Assembly (NCBI RefSeq): GCF_013337185.1
Contig: NZ_SWDE01000001.1
Location: forward strand, 1,054,001-1,118,000
Direction: 5' to 3'
DNA from: Serratia proteamaculans
Lineage (GTDB): Bacteria > Pseudomonadota > Gammaproteobacteria > Enterobacterales > Enterobacteriaceae
DNA: 64,000 nt
The position numbers were made by a program, and so were the translations under genes. Shown in pieces: positions 37,075-45,887 of this stretch (its first letter is position 1; each line of letters opens with the position of its first letter). The notes beneath the pieces were generated by a model. That model saw only the letters and a program-made list of their open reading frames with translations, did not search any database and was not told the origin of the DNA.

Positions 37075-37457
37075 TAATACACTCCATTAAAGCCCGCAAA
37101 GCGGCTTACCCTAATTAAATTAACGAGGGTTCCATTGTTTATTTAATCAACAGCACTCAGATGAAATACAGGTCGACGGGTAAACACCCAATATTAATAG
37201 AATAGAAATTACTGAGGTTAATAATAGGTGTAATTAATATGCTTAGCCGTTTAACGATCTAATGTCCGCAACCCACCCATGGTTTATCAGCTGTATGTTC
37301 TCTTTTAAAATAAACTTAACGGTTAATGGCAGTAAATAAAAAATTACTTTTTTTAGTTTATTAATTCACATTCTACCGCGAGAGCACCGCGACAAACTGG
37401 ATTATGTTTCGAAAAGATGGGAAATAATTCGACCAGGAATAAACCGGATGATAGAAC
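37075..37457. other. AT-rich intergenic stretch without a gene
   Basis: About 380 bp with no supported reading frame. It contains several TTAAT/ATTAAT stretches that could be promoters for the small exported gene at its left. Nothing else stands out. Confidence 0.4.
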
Positions 37458-37486
37458 TAAAAAAGGCCAGGATCTCTCCCGGCCTT
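37458..37486 (-). terminator. Rho-independent terminator after fabV
   Basis: On the minus strand AAGGCC and GGCCTT pair around a GGGAGAGATCC-containing loop, followed by TTTTTTAG. It lies 20 bp past the fabV stop. Confidence 0.8.
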
Positions 37487-37505
37487 CTTTCATTGCCCGA
37501 CGGGT

Positions 37506-38705
37506 TTAGACTAACTCAACCACATCAAACTTAACTTCACCGCTGAGGTCGGCTTCGTAATCAACGCCTTGCAGACCAAAACCGAACAGACGCAGGAACT
37601 CGGCCTTATAGCCCTGGTAATCAGTCAGTTCATTGATGTTGTTATCGTTGATCTGTGCCCAGATTTCACGGCAGGTGTTCTGCACGTCGTCGCGCAGTTC
37701 CCAGTCGTCCAGACGCAGACGGTGCTTCTCATCGGTATCCGGTGCCGTGCCACTGTACAGTTTGGTGGCGAACAGACGCTGGATTTGCTCGATGCAACCT
37801 TCGTGGATCCCCTGAGCCTTCATGATTTTGAAGACGATAGAGATGTACAACGGCATTACCGGAATAGCGGAAGAAGCCTGAGTCACCACCGACTTCAGCA
37901 CGGCAACGTAAGCCGCGCCACCTTTGGCCTTCAGTTTCTGATCGATGGCCAGAGCCGCGCGATCCAAATCTTCTTTTGCCTTGCCCAGCGTACCGTGCCA
38001 GTAGATTGGCCAGGTCAGATCGGTACCGATATAGGAGTAAGCCACTGCCTGCACATTGTCCGCCAGCACGCCGGCTTCTTCCAGTGCGTCCATCCACAGC
38101 TGCCAGTCCTGGCCGCCCATCACTTTGACGGTATCAGCAATTTCTTGCTCGTTGGCCGGCTCAACCACGGCTTCAACCAGCACGTCTTTGTTGGTATCGA
38201 GCGCCACGGATTTGTACGGTTCGCCGATAGGTTTCAGTGCAGAGCGCACTACTTCACCGGTTTCCGGCATTTTACGCACTGGCGAGGCCAGCGAGTAAAC
38301 TACCATGTCAATCTGGCCCAGATCCTGTTTGATCAGGTCGATAACCGTTTGGCGGCATTCGTTGGAGAACGCATCGCCGTTAACGCTTTTCGCGTACAGG
38401 CCTTCTTCTTTAGCTGCCTTGTCAAAACCAGCAGAGTTGTACCAGCCGGCAGAACCGGTTTTGGCTTCGCTGCCCGGCTTTTCAAAAAATACGCCGATGG
38501 TGGCTGCACCACTGCCGAATGCGGCATTGATACGTGACGCCAGGCCGTAACCGGTGGAAGCACCGATCACCAGCACTTTTTTCGGACCGTTTTTCAGTTC
38601 GCCACGTGACTTAACGTAGGCAATTTGCTCACGGACATTGGCTTCACAACCTGCCGGATGAGCGGTAGTGCAGATAAAACCACGAATTTTAGGTTTGATA
38701 ATCAT
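37506..38705 (-). CDS. fabV: FabV, NADH-dependent enoyl-ACP/trans-2-enoyl-CoA reductase
   Basis: Cytoplasmic reductase of 399 residues that carries out the last step of fatty-acid elongation. The NADH site is [15 protein letters not shown]. The Tyr-X8-Lys catalytic pair falls at Tyr235 and Lys244, the same numbers as in characterised FabV enzymes. The C-terminal half matches the family throughout. FabV is far less sensitive to triclosan than FabI. It is a single-gene unit with its own terminator. Confidence 0.95.
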   Translation of the reverse strand: MIIKPKIRGFICTTAHPAGCEANVREQIAYVKSRGELKNGPKKVLVIGASTGYGLASRINAAFGSGAATIGVFFEKPGSEAKTGSAGWYNSAGFDKAAKEEGLYAKSVNGDAFSNECRQTVIDLIKQDLGQIDMVVYSLASPVRKMPETGEVVRSALKPIGEPYKSVALDTNKDVLVEAVVEPANEQEIADTVKVMGGQDWQLWMDALEEAGVLADNVQAVAYSYIGTDLTWPIYWHGTLGKAKEDLDRAALAIDQKLKAKGGAAYVAVLKSVVTQASSAIPVMPLYISIVFKIMKAQGIHEGCIEQIQRLFATKLYSGTAPDTDEKHRLRLDDWELRDDVQNTCREIWAQINDNNINELTDYQGYKAEFLRLFGFGLQGVDYEADLSGEVKFDVVELV

Positions 38706-38923
38706 AGTAATTTTTTCTTGGTAGCTAAAAACCGAAGGACAATATACCTGATTTTCTCAATATACTTAAGCTGGGTGCGTGGCAGAATCGCAACAAGTGC
38801 AGTGAACAGACCAGTTGTCCCGGTGAAAATCTTGTTACCGCTACAGGATTCATGGGGACAGGAACGAGGAATCTGGGGGAGTTTCAAGGCCAGGCGGTTG
38901 TGCGCCCGGCCCGATAAAACCAC

Positions 38924-39274
38924 TTAGGCTTTATTCTTTTCCAGCTGTTCAATCAACGTATAACGCAGTGAAGAAGCATCGGCCGGCGGATTTTCCACCT
39001 CCGTCACCTGCACTTTCAGGCGGTAGTTGTAGCCCGGTTCAAAAGTAAAACCTTCAATCCCGGTATAGAACAATCCCCACGGTTCTTGCGCGGAATGACG
39101 CACCTGCATGCACTTCATTGGGGCAACGCCCGTACAATTTGCCAGAGCGCTGTTCACCAACAACACTTCCGTATGGTTTCCGTCTTTATTCACCGGTTGA
39201 CTCACTGTCGCTCCCTCCTGGCTGCAGCCGGCCAGACCGGCCAAGGCAACAAATAACAACGCTTTGATTTTCAA
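38924..39274 (-). CDS. DUF4377 lipoprotein
   Basis: A 116-residue lipoprotein with lipobox LAGLAGC after a short signal. The DUF4377 pattern is visible as CMQVRHSAQEPWGLFYTGIEGFTFEPGYNYRL. No ATG exists at the right place, so the start must be the TTG at 39274. A nearby ATG upstream is in another frame. No good SD is seen, so expression may be low. Function unknown; the domain is common in cell-envelope lipoproteins. Confidence 0.75.
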   Translation of the reverse strand: MKIKALLFVALAGLAGCSQEGATVSQPVNKDGNHTEVLLVNSALANCTGVAPMKCMQVRHSAQEPWGLFYTGIEGFTFEPGYNYRLKVQVTEVENPPADASSLRYTLIEQLEKNKA

Positions 39275-39439
39275 TGTAATGTACCATTAAGTCTTTAGGT
39301 AGGGTGATAGTAACAAAGCTACGGCTACCGGGGCCAGCAGCCTGTTCAGAATTCTGAATAGAGTGAGTACGGTCGCCATTTGCCAACCACAGCTTCTGCG
39401 TCTAACTTTATGAAATCAATAATCCTAAAGGGGTTTTCC

Positions 39440-39976
39440 ATGCGTTCACTTCCTTATATTTTCATCGCGAGTTCGATGGCTTTATTATCAGGCTGTGCCA
39501 GCCAGCCGCAGGTGACCAGTGATTATGATCACAGCGCTAACTTCACCCAATATCACACCTACGGTTTTGCCACCGAGACCAGCGGGCAATACCAGACGCT
39601 TACAGGCAAGTACATTCAATCGGCAATTAAACAACAGATGGAACAGCGCGGTTATAAGGCCAGCGCAACGCCTGACCTGTTGGTGTACAGCAGCGCAATG
39701 AAACAGAACAAAGTGCAGGTGAATGATGCCCCGGTTCCGGTTGGCCGCCGAGGTTATGCAGGCTGGGGCGGTTATAATCAAACCGTATGGAGCTATACCG
39801 AAGGCACCCTAACGGTTGACCTGGTGGACAGCAAGAAAAAACAGCTGGTCTGGCGTGGAACCGCCAGTAATACGCTGAACTCAGATGGTACACCGGCCAG
39901 CCAAACCCAAATTCAGCAGGCGGTAACCGCGCTGTTTGCCACTTACACCTTTAAGGCTGGCCCAGCAAATAACTGA
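39440..39976 (+). CDS. DUF4136 lipoprotein
   Basis: A 178-residue outer-envelope lipoprotein with lipobox MALLSGCAS. The DUF4136 pattern is seen as DYDHSANFTQYHTYGFA, followed by KYIQSAIKQQMEQRGYKA and VDLVDSKKKQLVWRGTAS. The ATG at 39440 has AAAGGGG upstream. It is followed by a hairpin at 40002. Function unknown. Confidence 0.85.
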   Translation: MRSLPYIFIASSMALLSGCASQPQVTSDYDHSANFTQYHTYGFATETSGQYQTLTGKYIQSAIKQQMEQRGYKASATPDLLVYSSAMKQNKVQVNDAPVPVGRRGYAGWGGYNQTVWSYTEGTLTVDLVDSKKKQLVWRGTASNTLNSDGTPASQTQIQQAVTALFATYTFKAGPANN

Positions 39977-40001
39977 TGGTTTTGCATTGACCAGAGCGAC
40001 A

Positions 40002-40025
40002 GCCCTATTTCGGTAAATAGGGCTT
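40002..40025 (+). terminator. Hairpin terminator after the DUF4136 gene
   Basis: GCCCTATTT and AAATAGGGC form a perfect 9-bp stem with a 4-base loop. Only a short TT follows, so it may be a modest terminator. Confidence 0.6.
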
Positions 40026-40104
40026 AATGCAGCTTATAAATTCAGGATCTTTACCCTTAAAAGCGCAGTGCTCTCTGGTCGACTTGCCAGCACATGGAGT
40101 TACT

Positions 40105-40818
40105 TCATTCCGCTACTGCTGCTATTTTGAAAAATGCTTCAAGATTGCACTTTTGAGTTCCACCTTCTGTGAAGTTATCGGGTGAAAGCCAACCTGAAAG
40201 AGCCCTGTCTACAATTGGCCATTCGATATCGATAACTGATAACCAGTCCGTATCGCGGTTACGTTGTTTACGAGTCATCGCCTGACGAAAACGTCCTTCA
40301 AACGAAAACCCCAGCCTTTCAGCAGCCTTTCTTGACGCCACATTCAGTGAATCACAACGCCATGCAACCCGACGGTAGCCCAAAGAAAAAGCATTTTTGA
40401 GTAGCAGTTGTATGGCCTCTGTACCCATGGTGGTTCGTTGCATCAATGGTGACCAGGTAACATGCCCTATTTCCAGTGCGCCGTTAACGGTATCGATGCA
40501 GCTATAGCAGACAACGCCAACCGGGCGGCCACTTGTCATCTCTGCCACGGTCCAGGCGACCAAACTACTGTCGTTAATTTTGTCTTTAATCCAAAGCATC
40601 ATTTCCTGCAGACAGGCAGGTTGTTCGGCACCAAGCCAGGTCCAGTCTCGGTCATCTGTTGCTAATGAAAATGCATCGAAAAGCGCTTCGCAATGACCGA
40701 TTTCAAGGGAAGAAAGTTTGCAGTACTGTCCGTTTAACTCACTCAATCTCGGAAATGTCGCGGGCTGCCATTCAGGCAAGGGAAAGCCTACAGATTGACC
40801 ATATTTATTCGTATCCAA
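40105..40818 (-). CDS. GNAT-family N-acetyltransferase (RimJ/RimL-like)
   Basis: A 237-residue acetyltransferase. The GNAT fold is seen in GVVCYSCIDTVNGALEIGHVTWSPLMQRTTMGTEAIQLLLKNAF, with the acetyl-CoA loop around QRTTMGTEA, and in the C-terminal RVAWRCDSLNVASRKAAERLGFSFEGRFRQ. It lies just left of the prophage attachment site, so it is the host gene that flanks the insertion. Substrate unknown. Confidence 0.88.
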   Translation of the reverse strand: MDTNKYGQSVGFPLPEWQPATFPRLSELNGQYCKLSSLEIGHCEALFDAFSLATDDRDWTWLGAEQPACLQEMMLWIKDKINDSSLVAWTVAEMTSGRPVGVVCYSCIDTVNGALEIGHVTWSPLMQRTTMGTEAIQLLLKNAFSLGYRRVAWRCDSLNVASRKAAERLGFSFEGRFRQAMTRKQRNRDTDWLSVIDIEWPIVDRALSGWLSPDNFTEGGTQKCNLEAFFKIAAVAE

Positions 40819-40979
40819 CGAGCATTCACCTTCTGCGAAATTCTGTTAAGGCCAGCATACAAGATGCAGTACAGACCCAACAATAGGCTTAAATAAAGAG
40901 GGAAAAGAATACGTGATGCTCGTGAAAGGTCTAATATCGAGGTTCTATTTCTTTAAATAAACACTTATAAATCAAACAC

Positions 40980-41001
40980 ACAAAAAAAGACCGAATACGA
41001 T
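40980..41001. repeat. attL of the prophage
   Basis: A 22-bp copy of the attachment core that ends GACCGAATACGAT. It is identical to 49728-49749. On the minus strand it reads as the 3' arm and U-tract of the sdsR terminator. Confidence 0.85.
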
Positions 41002-41088
41002 ACATTTTATTAAAAACCGATAATATTCAGTGATTTATGGTGCGGAGCCTTGATAAATGGCTACAAATTGGCTACGCACCTAGTAGTG

Positions 41089-41697
41089 CTAATTAGAGTT
41101 ATTAATGAGGATAAGATATAATCTTTTGACAATCATTATAATAGTCAAGACAATATTAGTGGTTACTAATATTATAAGTGGGGTTATAATCTTGGTTGCC
41201 CATGTGAAAATAAAACTAAAATCTAAATTTAATTTCCATATCTTATAATCAACAACCACCAGACTTTCTTCCAAAACCTTTGGAGTTATAGGATCAAGAG
41301 TAGAGTGAATGAATGTCAACACAACTAATATCAGTGAGCATAAGATAGCATAAGAGATATTGTGATATAGCTCTTTCAACAAAGATAATTTTCTGTTGGT
41401 TACAACCCCAATACTTTCAGAGTTGTCTCTGACTTTTTCTATCGTTCTATTTTCCTGATCATAAATCAAGACAATAACTGATAATAATAGAGCCGTGAAT
41501 ATAGCACCAAAGTTAACTAAGAGAGAATCAAGGTCTTTATTTAAATTAAAATTATTATAAGCCGAAAAAACAGAAATTAAAATCGGTAAAATAACAAAAG
41601 TAACGCAATCTGATTTGGATATTTTATTACTTCCAATATCCCTCAGCGTGTTGAAGTGAGCTGTTACTATGCACAATATATTTATTTTATTGCTCAT
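41089..41697 (-). CDS. Four-helix membrane protein, RexB-like partner
   Basis: A 202-residue protein with four hydrophobic segments (about 32-47, 62-79, 114-132 and 170-190). A charged loop with ENRTIEKVRDN lies between the second and third. It starts 12 bp after the 302-residue gene and is surely co-transcribed with it. Lambda RexB has the same four-helix layout, and its loop after helix 2 (SRTRRLAKIREYGY) and its C-terminal helix look similar. It could be an ion-permeable effector that kills or de-energises the infected cell. KwaA of the Kiwa system has the same size and topology and is the main alternative. Confidence 0.55.
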   Translation of the reverse strand: MSNKINILCIVTAHFNTLRDIGSNKISKSDCVTFVILPILISVFSAYNNFNLNKDLDSLLVNFGAIFTALLLSVIVLIYDQENRTIEKVRDNSESIGVVTNRKLSLLKELYHNISYAILCSLILVVLTFIHSTLDPITPKVLEESLVVVDYKIWKLNLDFSFIFTWATKIITPLIILVTTNIVLTIIMIVKRLYLILINNSN

Positions 41698-41709
41698 GTA
41701 TACCTCCCG

Positions 41710-42618
41710 TTATATGCCAATTTCCTTTCTTATGTCAGACACTATACCAGACGCCCACCCATCTAAGGAATCAAAATCAGGATTGCCAGCAACCACACTA
41801 ACCACGTCCAAATCTATTTCTATCTGACACATCGTGCTTCTTTCAGACTTCCCAACACTAAATGTCTTAGTACCTCCCCCCATAACAACCTTAACTTTGA
41901 CCTGAGATGCCTCTTCACTTAATAGTTCAACCAACTTTGCTTGGTCTGTATCTTTTTTCCTAAAATTCTTGAACTTCCCAAATGTACCATTTTTCTTCGG
42001 TTTCAATACATATTCACCATCAATATCACCAAGAGAAGAAATACTATCTTCTAGAGATTTCGGTGCCGTAAAGCCAATTACCCTCAATTCTTTAGTCTCT
42101 GCCTCCAACCATGGAATTACAGCCTTATCATAAGTCAGTGGATTGATCTGTATATTTTTATTGGTTTTTCCAGTAAAGAATTTTGAGAATTCCTTTTGGA
42201 ATAATGACTTTATCCCATCTTTTTTATATGCATATAAGAGGCAGACACCTTTCCTTGACTCTAAAGGAAAATAAAATTGAAAGTAATAATTTTTGACATC
42301 CGCGTGATTTTCTTCTTTCGAGAAGGCCAATTGATTATCATCAGTGTTGATTATATCATTTTTGATACCATAGTGACCTAAACTCATCCACCCGGAGATA
42401 ACCCTCTCCTTAGGTTTTTTCTTTACGTTATGAAATTTATATGTTTCTTTGCTATCAGAGATTTTTTTAAAATCTTTATGCAAAGAAATAAAATCCTCCA
42501 ATAATTTATAAATGTCATACTGACCTATTCTGTTCAAAAAATCATATCTTTCCTCTACATTTTTTGATTCATTATTTTTGTCATAGCATCGAATAAAATA
42601 TGGCGCCAGTGAGTACAT
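41710..42618 (-). CDS. Cytosolic protein, RexA-like candidate sensor
   Basis: A 302-residue soluble protein, AT-rich. From residue 113 on it follows the order of lambda RexA segments: FYFPLESRKGVCLLYAYKK, IQINPLTYD (RexA VQIEPLMRG), ELRVIGFTAPKSLEDSI, EYVLKPKKN and VKVKVVMGGGTKTFSV. The match is by eye and weak at each segment, but order and spacing agree. Together with a four-helix membrane partner behind a repressor gene, it resembles cI-rexA-rexB. It starts after a 225-bp gap, so it may also have its own promoter. KwaB-type proteins are an alternative. Confidence 0.5.
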   Translation of the reverse strand: MYSLAPYFIRCYDKNNESKNVEERYDFLNRIGQYDIYKLLEDFISLHKDFKKISDSKETYKFHNVKKKPKERVISGWMSLGHYGIKNDIINTDDNQLAFSKEENHADVKNYYFQFYFPLESRKGVCLLYAYKKDGIKSLFQKEFSKFFTGKTNKNIQINPLTYDKAVIPWLEAETKELRVIGFTAPKSLEDSISSLGDIDGEYVLKPKKNGTFGKFKNFRKKDTDQAKLVELLSEEASQVKVKVVMGGGTKTFSVGKSERSTMCQIEIDLDVVSVVAGNPDFDSLDGWASGIVSDIRKEIGI

Positions 42619-42843
42619 TTCCCATCCTTTAAATAATACAATTGATTATAGTTAGCATGGTAAGCACCCCATGCAAAAAAGATTATGATGTAGTTTACTA
42701 AAAAAAATTTTTTTGTTCTACCCTGTTACATTCATAATGTAACCAACAATCACTTAAAAAACTCAATAAAAAAATGGTGATGGCGCGATTTAAATGAGAT
42801 GAACTCATTAAAAAATCCATGTAAGCATACATCCATAGACATG

Positions 42844-43344
42844 CTATTCATTCTCATCAGGCAATCTAGCGGCAAGTTGGTACGCATCTCTAACTATTTG
42901 CGAAGCAATCATTGATTCGTTAATGATTTCAATTGCAGCCTCCATTAACTGCCTACTCCGTTGTGGTTCGAACCATTGACCATTCCCAAATTTCCCACCA
43001 TGAAATAGATTGTTTCTTATTCTTCTAATGTAAATAAACAAACGCTGACAGTCAGTCATGTTCTCAGGAGTTATTTCTGCCCAATCAATAACCCCCATAG
43101 TTATGACTTGCTTTTTCGGTGGGTTATCCAAAATAAATCTAACAGAGTTTCTTAAATTGACATCACTGACTATATCAATAGTACTTTGTTCATTGGCGAA
43201 ACTATCCCAGTCTGCATCAGCATCATAAAAATGGCGATTCCTTTTTTTATAAAACCCAGACACTTTCAATGCATATTCGGCCGTTGAAAAGCGCTTGAAA
43301 AAATCAAATGCCAACCGTTCAATATTTCGATTATCTCTCATCAT
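42844..43344 (-). CDS. HEPN-domain protein, candidate RNase
   Basis: A 166-residue helical protein with the HEPN motif Rx4H at residues 110-115 (RNNLFH, followed by GGK). HEPN proteins with this motif are usually RNases in toxin-antitoxin and phage-defence systems. It begins 6 bp after the repressor gene and is probably on the same lysogenic transcript. No nucleotidyltransferase antitoxin gene is next to it. The domain call rests on this motif and the helical pattern around it. Confidence 0.6.
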   Translation of the reverse strand: MMRDNRNIERLAFDFFKRFSTAEYALKVSGFYKKRNRHFYDADADWDSFANEQSTIDIVSDVNLRNSVRFILDNPPKKQVITMGVIDWAEITPENMTDCQRLFIYIRRIRNNLFHGGKFGNGQWFEPQRSRQLMEAAIEIINESMIASQIVRDAYQLAARLPDENE

Positions 43345-43350
43345 TTAGCC

Positions 43351-44196
43351 TTAATTGCTTGAAATTGTTTTTATCACTTCACCAATACATTCAACATCAG
43401 CAGCAAAACATTCAAACTCTGATGAGGCACCTGACACCTTTATCTTATTCCCTGGGATTCGGGATACAGAGTAAATATCGTGAACACCATCGATATTAAG
43501 TAACCACTTACCATTGCCAATGGTATTCCTGTCGAAAGCTATTAACCAAGCATCACTTCCTCGTTCTACAAAACGTAGCGACTTTTCATTTTCAGGGATA
43601 AATGATGGATCAGCTACCCAGTGCCCTTCCTCGGTTAACCTTCCAGACGTGATCGTAACTCTGCGAAGAGCTACGAAAAGAGGCTCATATGACACAGCGT
43701 CTGGATTACCAGGATTACCTTGCCCAGTGGCCAGCCATAGTAGCGATACTCCAGTATCTAAAGCACACGCCACAACCGCATCGCCGGGGAAATATTCACG
43801 CCTGACCCAAGTGCTGATTGTTGCGGTGGAAATGTCCAAAAAGTCTCCGAGTTCTTTTTGAGTTCGAAACCCGTACGCATCTAACATCCTTCGCAGTACA
43901 GGCTTACCCCCTGCAGCTTGGATTTTTTCATACAGGGCCTTACCGTGAAGTGTGGATTTGCCAACTTCTAAATTCGAATTTGCAAATTTACCGGTTACTA
44001 ACCAAGTAACATCCGCGCCTGTATCCAGAGCGCACCGCACTATAACCGTGCCTGGAACTTGCCCTCGCAATAGCCATCCGCCCACGTTACTGCTGGAAAT
44101 TTCCAGTTTTTCAGCAAGCTCCTTCTGCATAGTAAACCCATAAGAAGAAAGGATTCTTTCTAAAACCTCTGACGCCACAGCATTTTCTATACGCAT
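43351..44196 (-). CDS. Phage CI-type repressor with two HTH domains
   Basis: A 281-residue lysogeny repressor of the 186 CI kind. It has two N-terminal CI HTH domains in tandem, residues about 9-71 (SYGFTMQKELAEKLEISSSN..W) and 98-160 (AYGFRTQKELGDFLDISTAT..W), each ending in an ALDTG..WL.TG pattern. A C-terminal oligomerisation domain follows. Known 186 CI is about 190 residues with one HTH. The ATG at 44196 has AAGG upstream; the longer frame to 44292 is rejected. It is divergent from the early genes, and palindromes at 44222-44257 are likely operators. Confidence 0.85.
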   Translation of the reverse strand: MRIENAVASEVLERILSSYGFTMQKELAEKLEISSSNVGGWLLRGQVPGTVIVRCALDTGADVTWLVTGKFANSNLEVGKSTLHGKALYEKIQAAGGKPVLRRMLDAYGFRTQKELGDFLDISTATISTWVRREYFPGDAVVACALDTGVSLLWLATGQGNPGNPDAVSYEPLFVALRRVTITSGRLTEEGHWVADPSFIPENEKSLRFVERGSDAWLIAFDRNTIGNGKWLLNIDGVHDIYSVSRIPGNKIKVSGASSEFECFAADVECIGEVIKTISSN

Positions 44197-44221
44197 CAAG
44201 ACAACCTTAAATTCGATTTTC

Positions 44222-44257
44222 GTATTTACAGATACAAAAAACGGATCTACGATAGAT
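44222..44257. promoter_or_regulatory. Candidate prophage operators between CI and early genes
   Basis: Two inverted repeats lie in the divergent control region: GTAT-N6-ATAC at 44222-44235 and the perfect ATCTA-CGA-TAGAT at 44245-44257. They are good candidates for CI sites that silence the rightward early promoter. Confidence 0.5.
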
Positions 44258-44311
44258 ACACACCACATGTAACACCGTAGAACACAAATCACTAACCGGA
44301 GATATTGCGTT

Positions 44312-44704
44312 ATGTCTCATGATATTGCAAACCCCCAGACCGCACCCGCTACGCCTTTTTCACCCACGCAGATTGCAAACATTCTTCTGCCTGGTCTGAG
44401 CGGCGCCATTCTGGAAGCAGTGCAGCGCGCAGTTGCTATGCACACCTCCCCAACCATGTCCAAAGAGGACTTCATTGCCGTTAACGGCATCAGCGCATGC
44501 GTGCTGGAGAAGTGGATTGCTAACGGCGTTGTGCTGCTGGCGCCAACCCCTACAACTACCGTGAAGCAAAATCGAAAGAACCGGAAGACCGGCGAGATCG
44601 AAGAGGTCACGATGACCAAGCACGGTAACGCCCTGATCAATCTCGAAGCGTGGCGTGAGAAAAACCGCCAGGTTGCGATCAAATGCCGCTACATCCGCGG
44701 TTAA
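44312..44704 (+). CDS. Phage regulatory protein, Cox/Apl-like
   Basis: A 130-residue phage protein in the first early position, right across from the repressor, where Cox or Apl lies in P2 and 186. The middle part (MSKEDFIAVNGISACVLEKWIANGVVLLAP) is a MerR/excisionase-like HTH, and the end (ALINLEAWREKNRQVAIKCRYIRG) matches Cox-family ends. The role would be excision and repression of the lysogenic promoter. Assignment is moderate. Confidence 0.6.
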   Translation: MSHDIANPQTAPATPFSPTQIANILLPGLSGAILEAVQRAVAMHTSPTMSKEDFIAVNGISACVLEKWIANGVVLLAPTPTTTVKQNRKNRKTGEIEEVTMTKHGNALINLEAWREKNRQVAIKCRYIRG

Positions 44705-44735
44705 TTCGATTATTCGAATTTTGAAGGGCTAAACC

Positions 44736-45245
44736 ATGTTTGATTATCAAGTCTCTAAACAGGCGCACTACGAAGAAGCCTGCCGCCGCTTCGCGACAAA
44801 GCACAACATCAAGCAGTTGAGCGCTGATGCTGGCATGTCGGCGCAGGTGCTGCGTAACAAGTTGAATCCAGACCAGCCGCACCGCCTGACGGTTGAGGAA
44901 TTGCTGACGCTGACCGACCTAACCGAAGACCCGACGCTGATCGATGGGATGCTGGCGCAGCTGCACTGCCAGCCGTGCGTACCGATCAATGAACTCTCCA
45001 GCGGCAAAGTCGCGGCGTATGTGCTGAATGCCACCTCCGAAATCGGCAAGGTCGCTGCCGAGGCAGTTGCAGATGGCGCCATGACCGCCGCACGCCGCGG
45101 TGCGATACGCGAAAGCGTTAATGCCGGCATTCGTTACATGACTTTGGCAGGCCTTGCCATCCAATCGCGCATCCATGCCAACCCGACAATGGCCTCCACC
45201 GTTGATGCCATCACCGCCGTTGGCGCGTCACTGGGCATGAGTTGA
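44736..45245 (+). CDS. Phage regulatory protein CII (P2/186 family)
   Basis: A 169-residue protein of the phage CII family of 186-like phages: YEEACRRFATKHNIKQLSADAGMSAQVLRNKLNPDQPHRLTVEELLTLTDLT for the HTH, and a helical C-terminus. In 186, CII helps to establish lysogeny. It is the second gene of the early operon and looks complete. Confidence 0.8.
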   Translation: MFDYQVSKQAHYEEACRRFATKHNIKQLSADAGMSAQVLRNKLNPDQPHRLTVEELLTLTDLTEDPTLIDGMLAQLHCQPCVPINELSSGKVAAYVLNATSEIGKVAAEAVADGAMTAARRGAIRESVNAGIRYMTLAGLAIQSRIHANPTMASTVDAITAVGASLGMS

Positions 45246-45252
45246 GGTGAAC

Positions 45253-45465
45253 ATGATGCCAATTTCTATTGCTCCCCTGCTCAAGCAGCAAAGCCAATCC
45301 CGCCATTTTGGCCACGGTTGGATACAACTGCAGAACGGCCGGCGCTGGTGCCCGGCGCAAGACCAGAAAGAACTGCTGGCTCAACTGACTACCGCCCCGC
45401 GGCTGTCAATCGCCAGTAAGGCGGCAAAATGGCTTTTACTGAAACTACGCGTACTGTGCCGCTGA
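45253..45465 (+). CDS. Small phage protein, Fil-like
   Basis: About 70 residues, with MPISIAPLLKQQSQSRHFGHGWIQLQNGRRWCPAQDQKELLAQL. This resembles the small filamentation protein (Fil) that lies after CII in 186-like phages. Starts at 45247 (GTG), 45253 and 45256 are all possible; GAGG at 45244 best suits an ATG. Confidence 0.55.
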   Translation: MMPISIAPLLKQQSQSRHFGHGWIQLQNGRRWCPAQDQKELLAQLTTAPRLSIASKAAKWLLLKLRVLCR

Positions 45466-45483
45466 CACCAGGCCACCTACCAG

Positions 45484-45666
45484 TTGGACGAAATGCTGAA
45501 GCGCGCCCGCATGGATGAGCGCAAGAACCAGGCCGCAGTGATGTCCACCAAGCTGGAGAATCTGGCCAACTCCATTATCGCCAAGGATCTGAGCCTGCGC
45601 GATGCCGTGGAGCTGCTGCGCCACGAAGCCGAATTCATCCAAAACCAGGCGATGGAGCTGCACTAA
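45484..45666 (+). CDS. Small phage protein, DUF2732-like
   Basis: A 60-residue helical protein (DEMLKRARMDERKNQAAVMSTKLENLANSI...LRHEAEFIQNQAMELH). This kind of protein (DUF2732) lies at this spot in P2-like early operons. Its TAA overlaps the next ATG (TAATG), so translation is coupled. Confidence 0.6.
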   Translation: MDEMLKRARMDERKNQAAVMSTKLENLANSIIAKDLSLRDAVELLRHEAEFIQNQAMELH

Positions 45667-45884
45667 TGGCCGACGCAATGGACATTGAGCAGGAACGCCA
45701 GCAACTGATCCTGGCTGCTCAAATCGAACAGGCGCGCCGGAAACCGGCCGCCCCTTCCGCCTTTCTTTGTGAAGAGTGCGACGCACAGATCCCTGAGGCA
45801 CGCCGCCTTGCCGTTCCTGGTGTTGCCCGCTGCGCCAGTTGCCAGGAGCTTCACGAAACAAAATCACGCCACTACCGAGGGTAG
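45666..45884 (+). CDS. Phage TraR/DksA-type zinc-finger protein
   Basis: A 72-residue protein with a four-cysteine zinc finger (CEEC and CASC) of the TraR/DksA family. Such short TraR-like proteins act on RNA polymerase without ppGpp, or are carried by P2-like phages next to dam and gene A. It overlaps the previous gene by one base. Confidence 0.82.
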   Translation: MADAMDIEQERQQLILAAQIEQARRKPAAPSAFLCEECDAQIPEARRLAVPGVARCASCQELHETKSRHYRG

Positions 45885-45887
45885 TTT

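Noticed and set aside
41089-42618. Assignment of the membrane/cytosolic pair as Kiwa (kwaA/kwaB)
   Set aside because: Sizes and topology would fit, but the gene order is reversed and the position behind a repressor and the segment matches favour a RexAB-like pair. It is kept only as an alternative.
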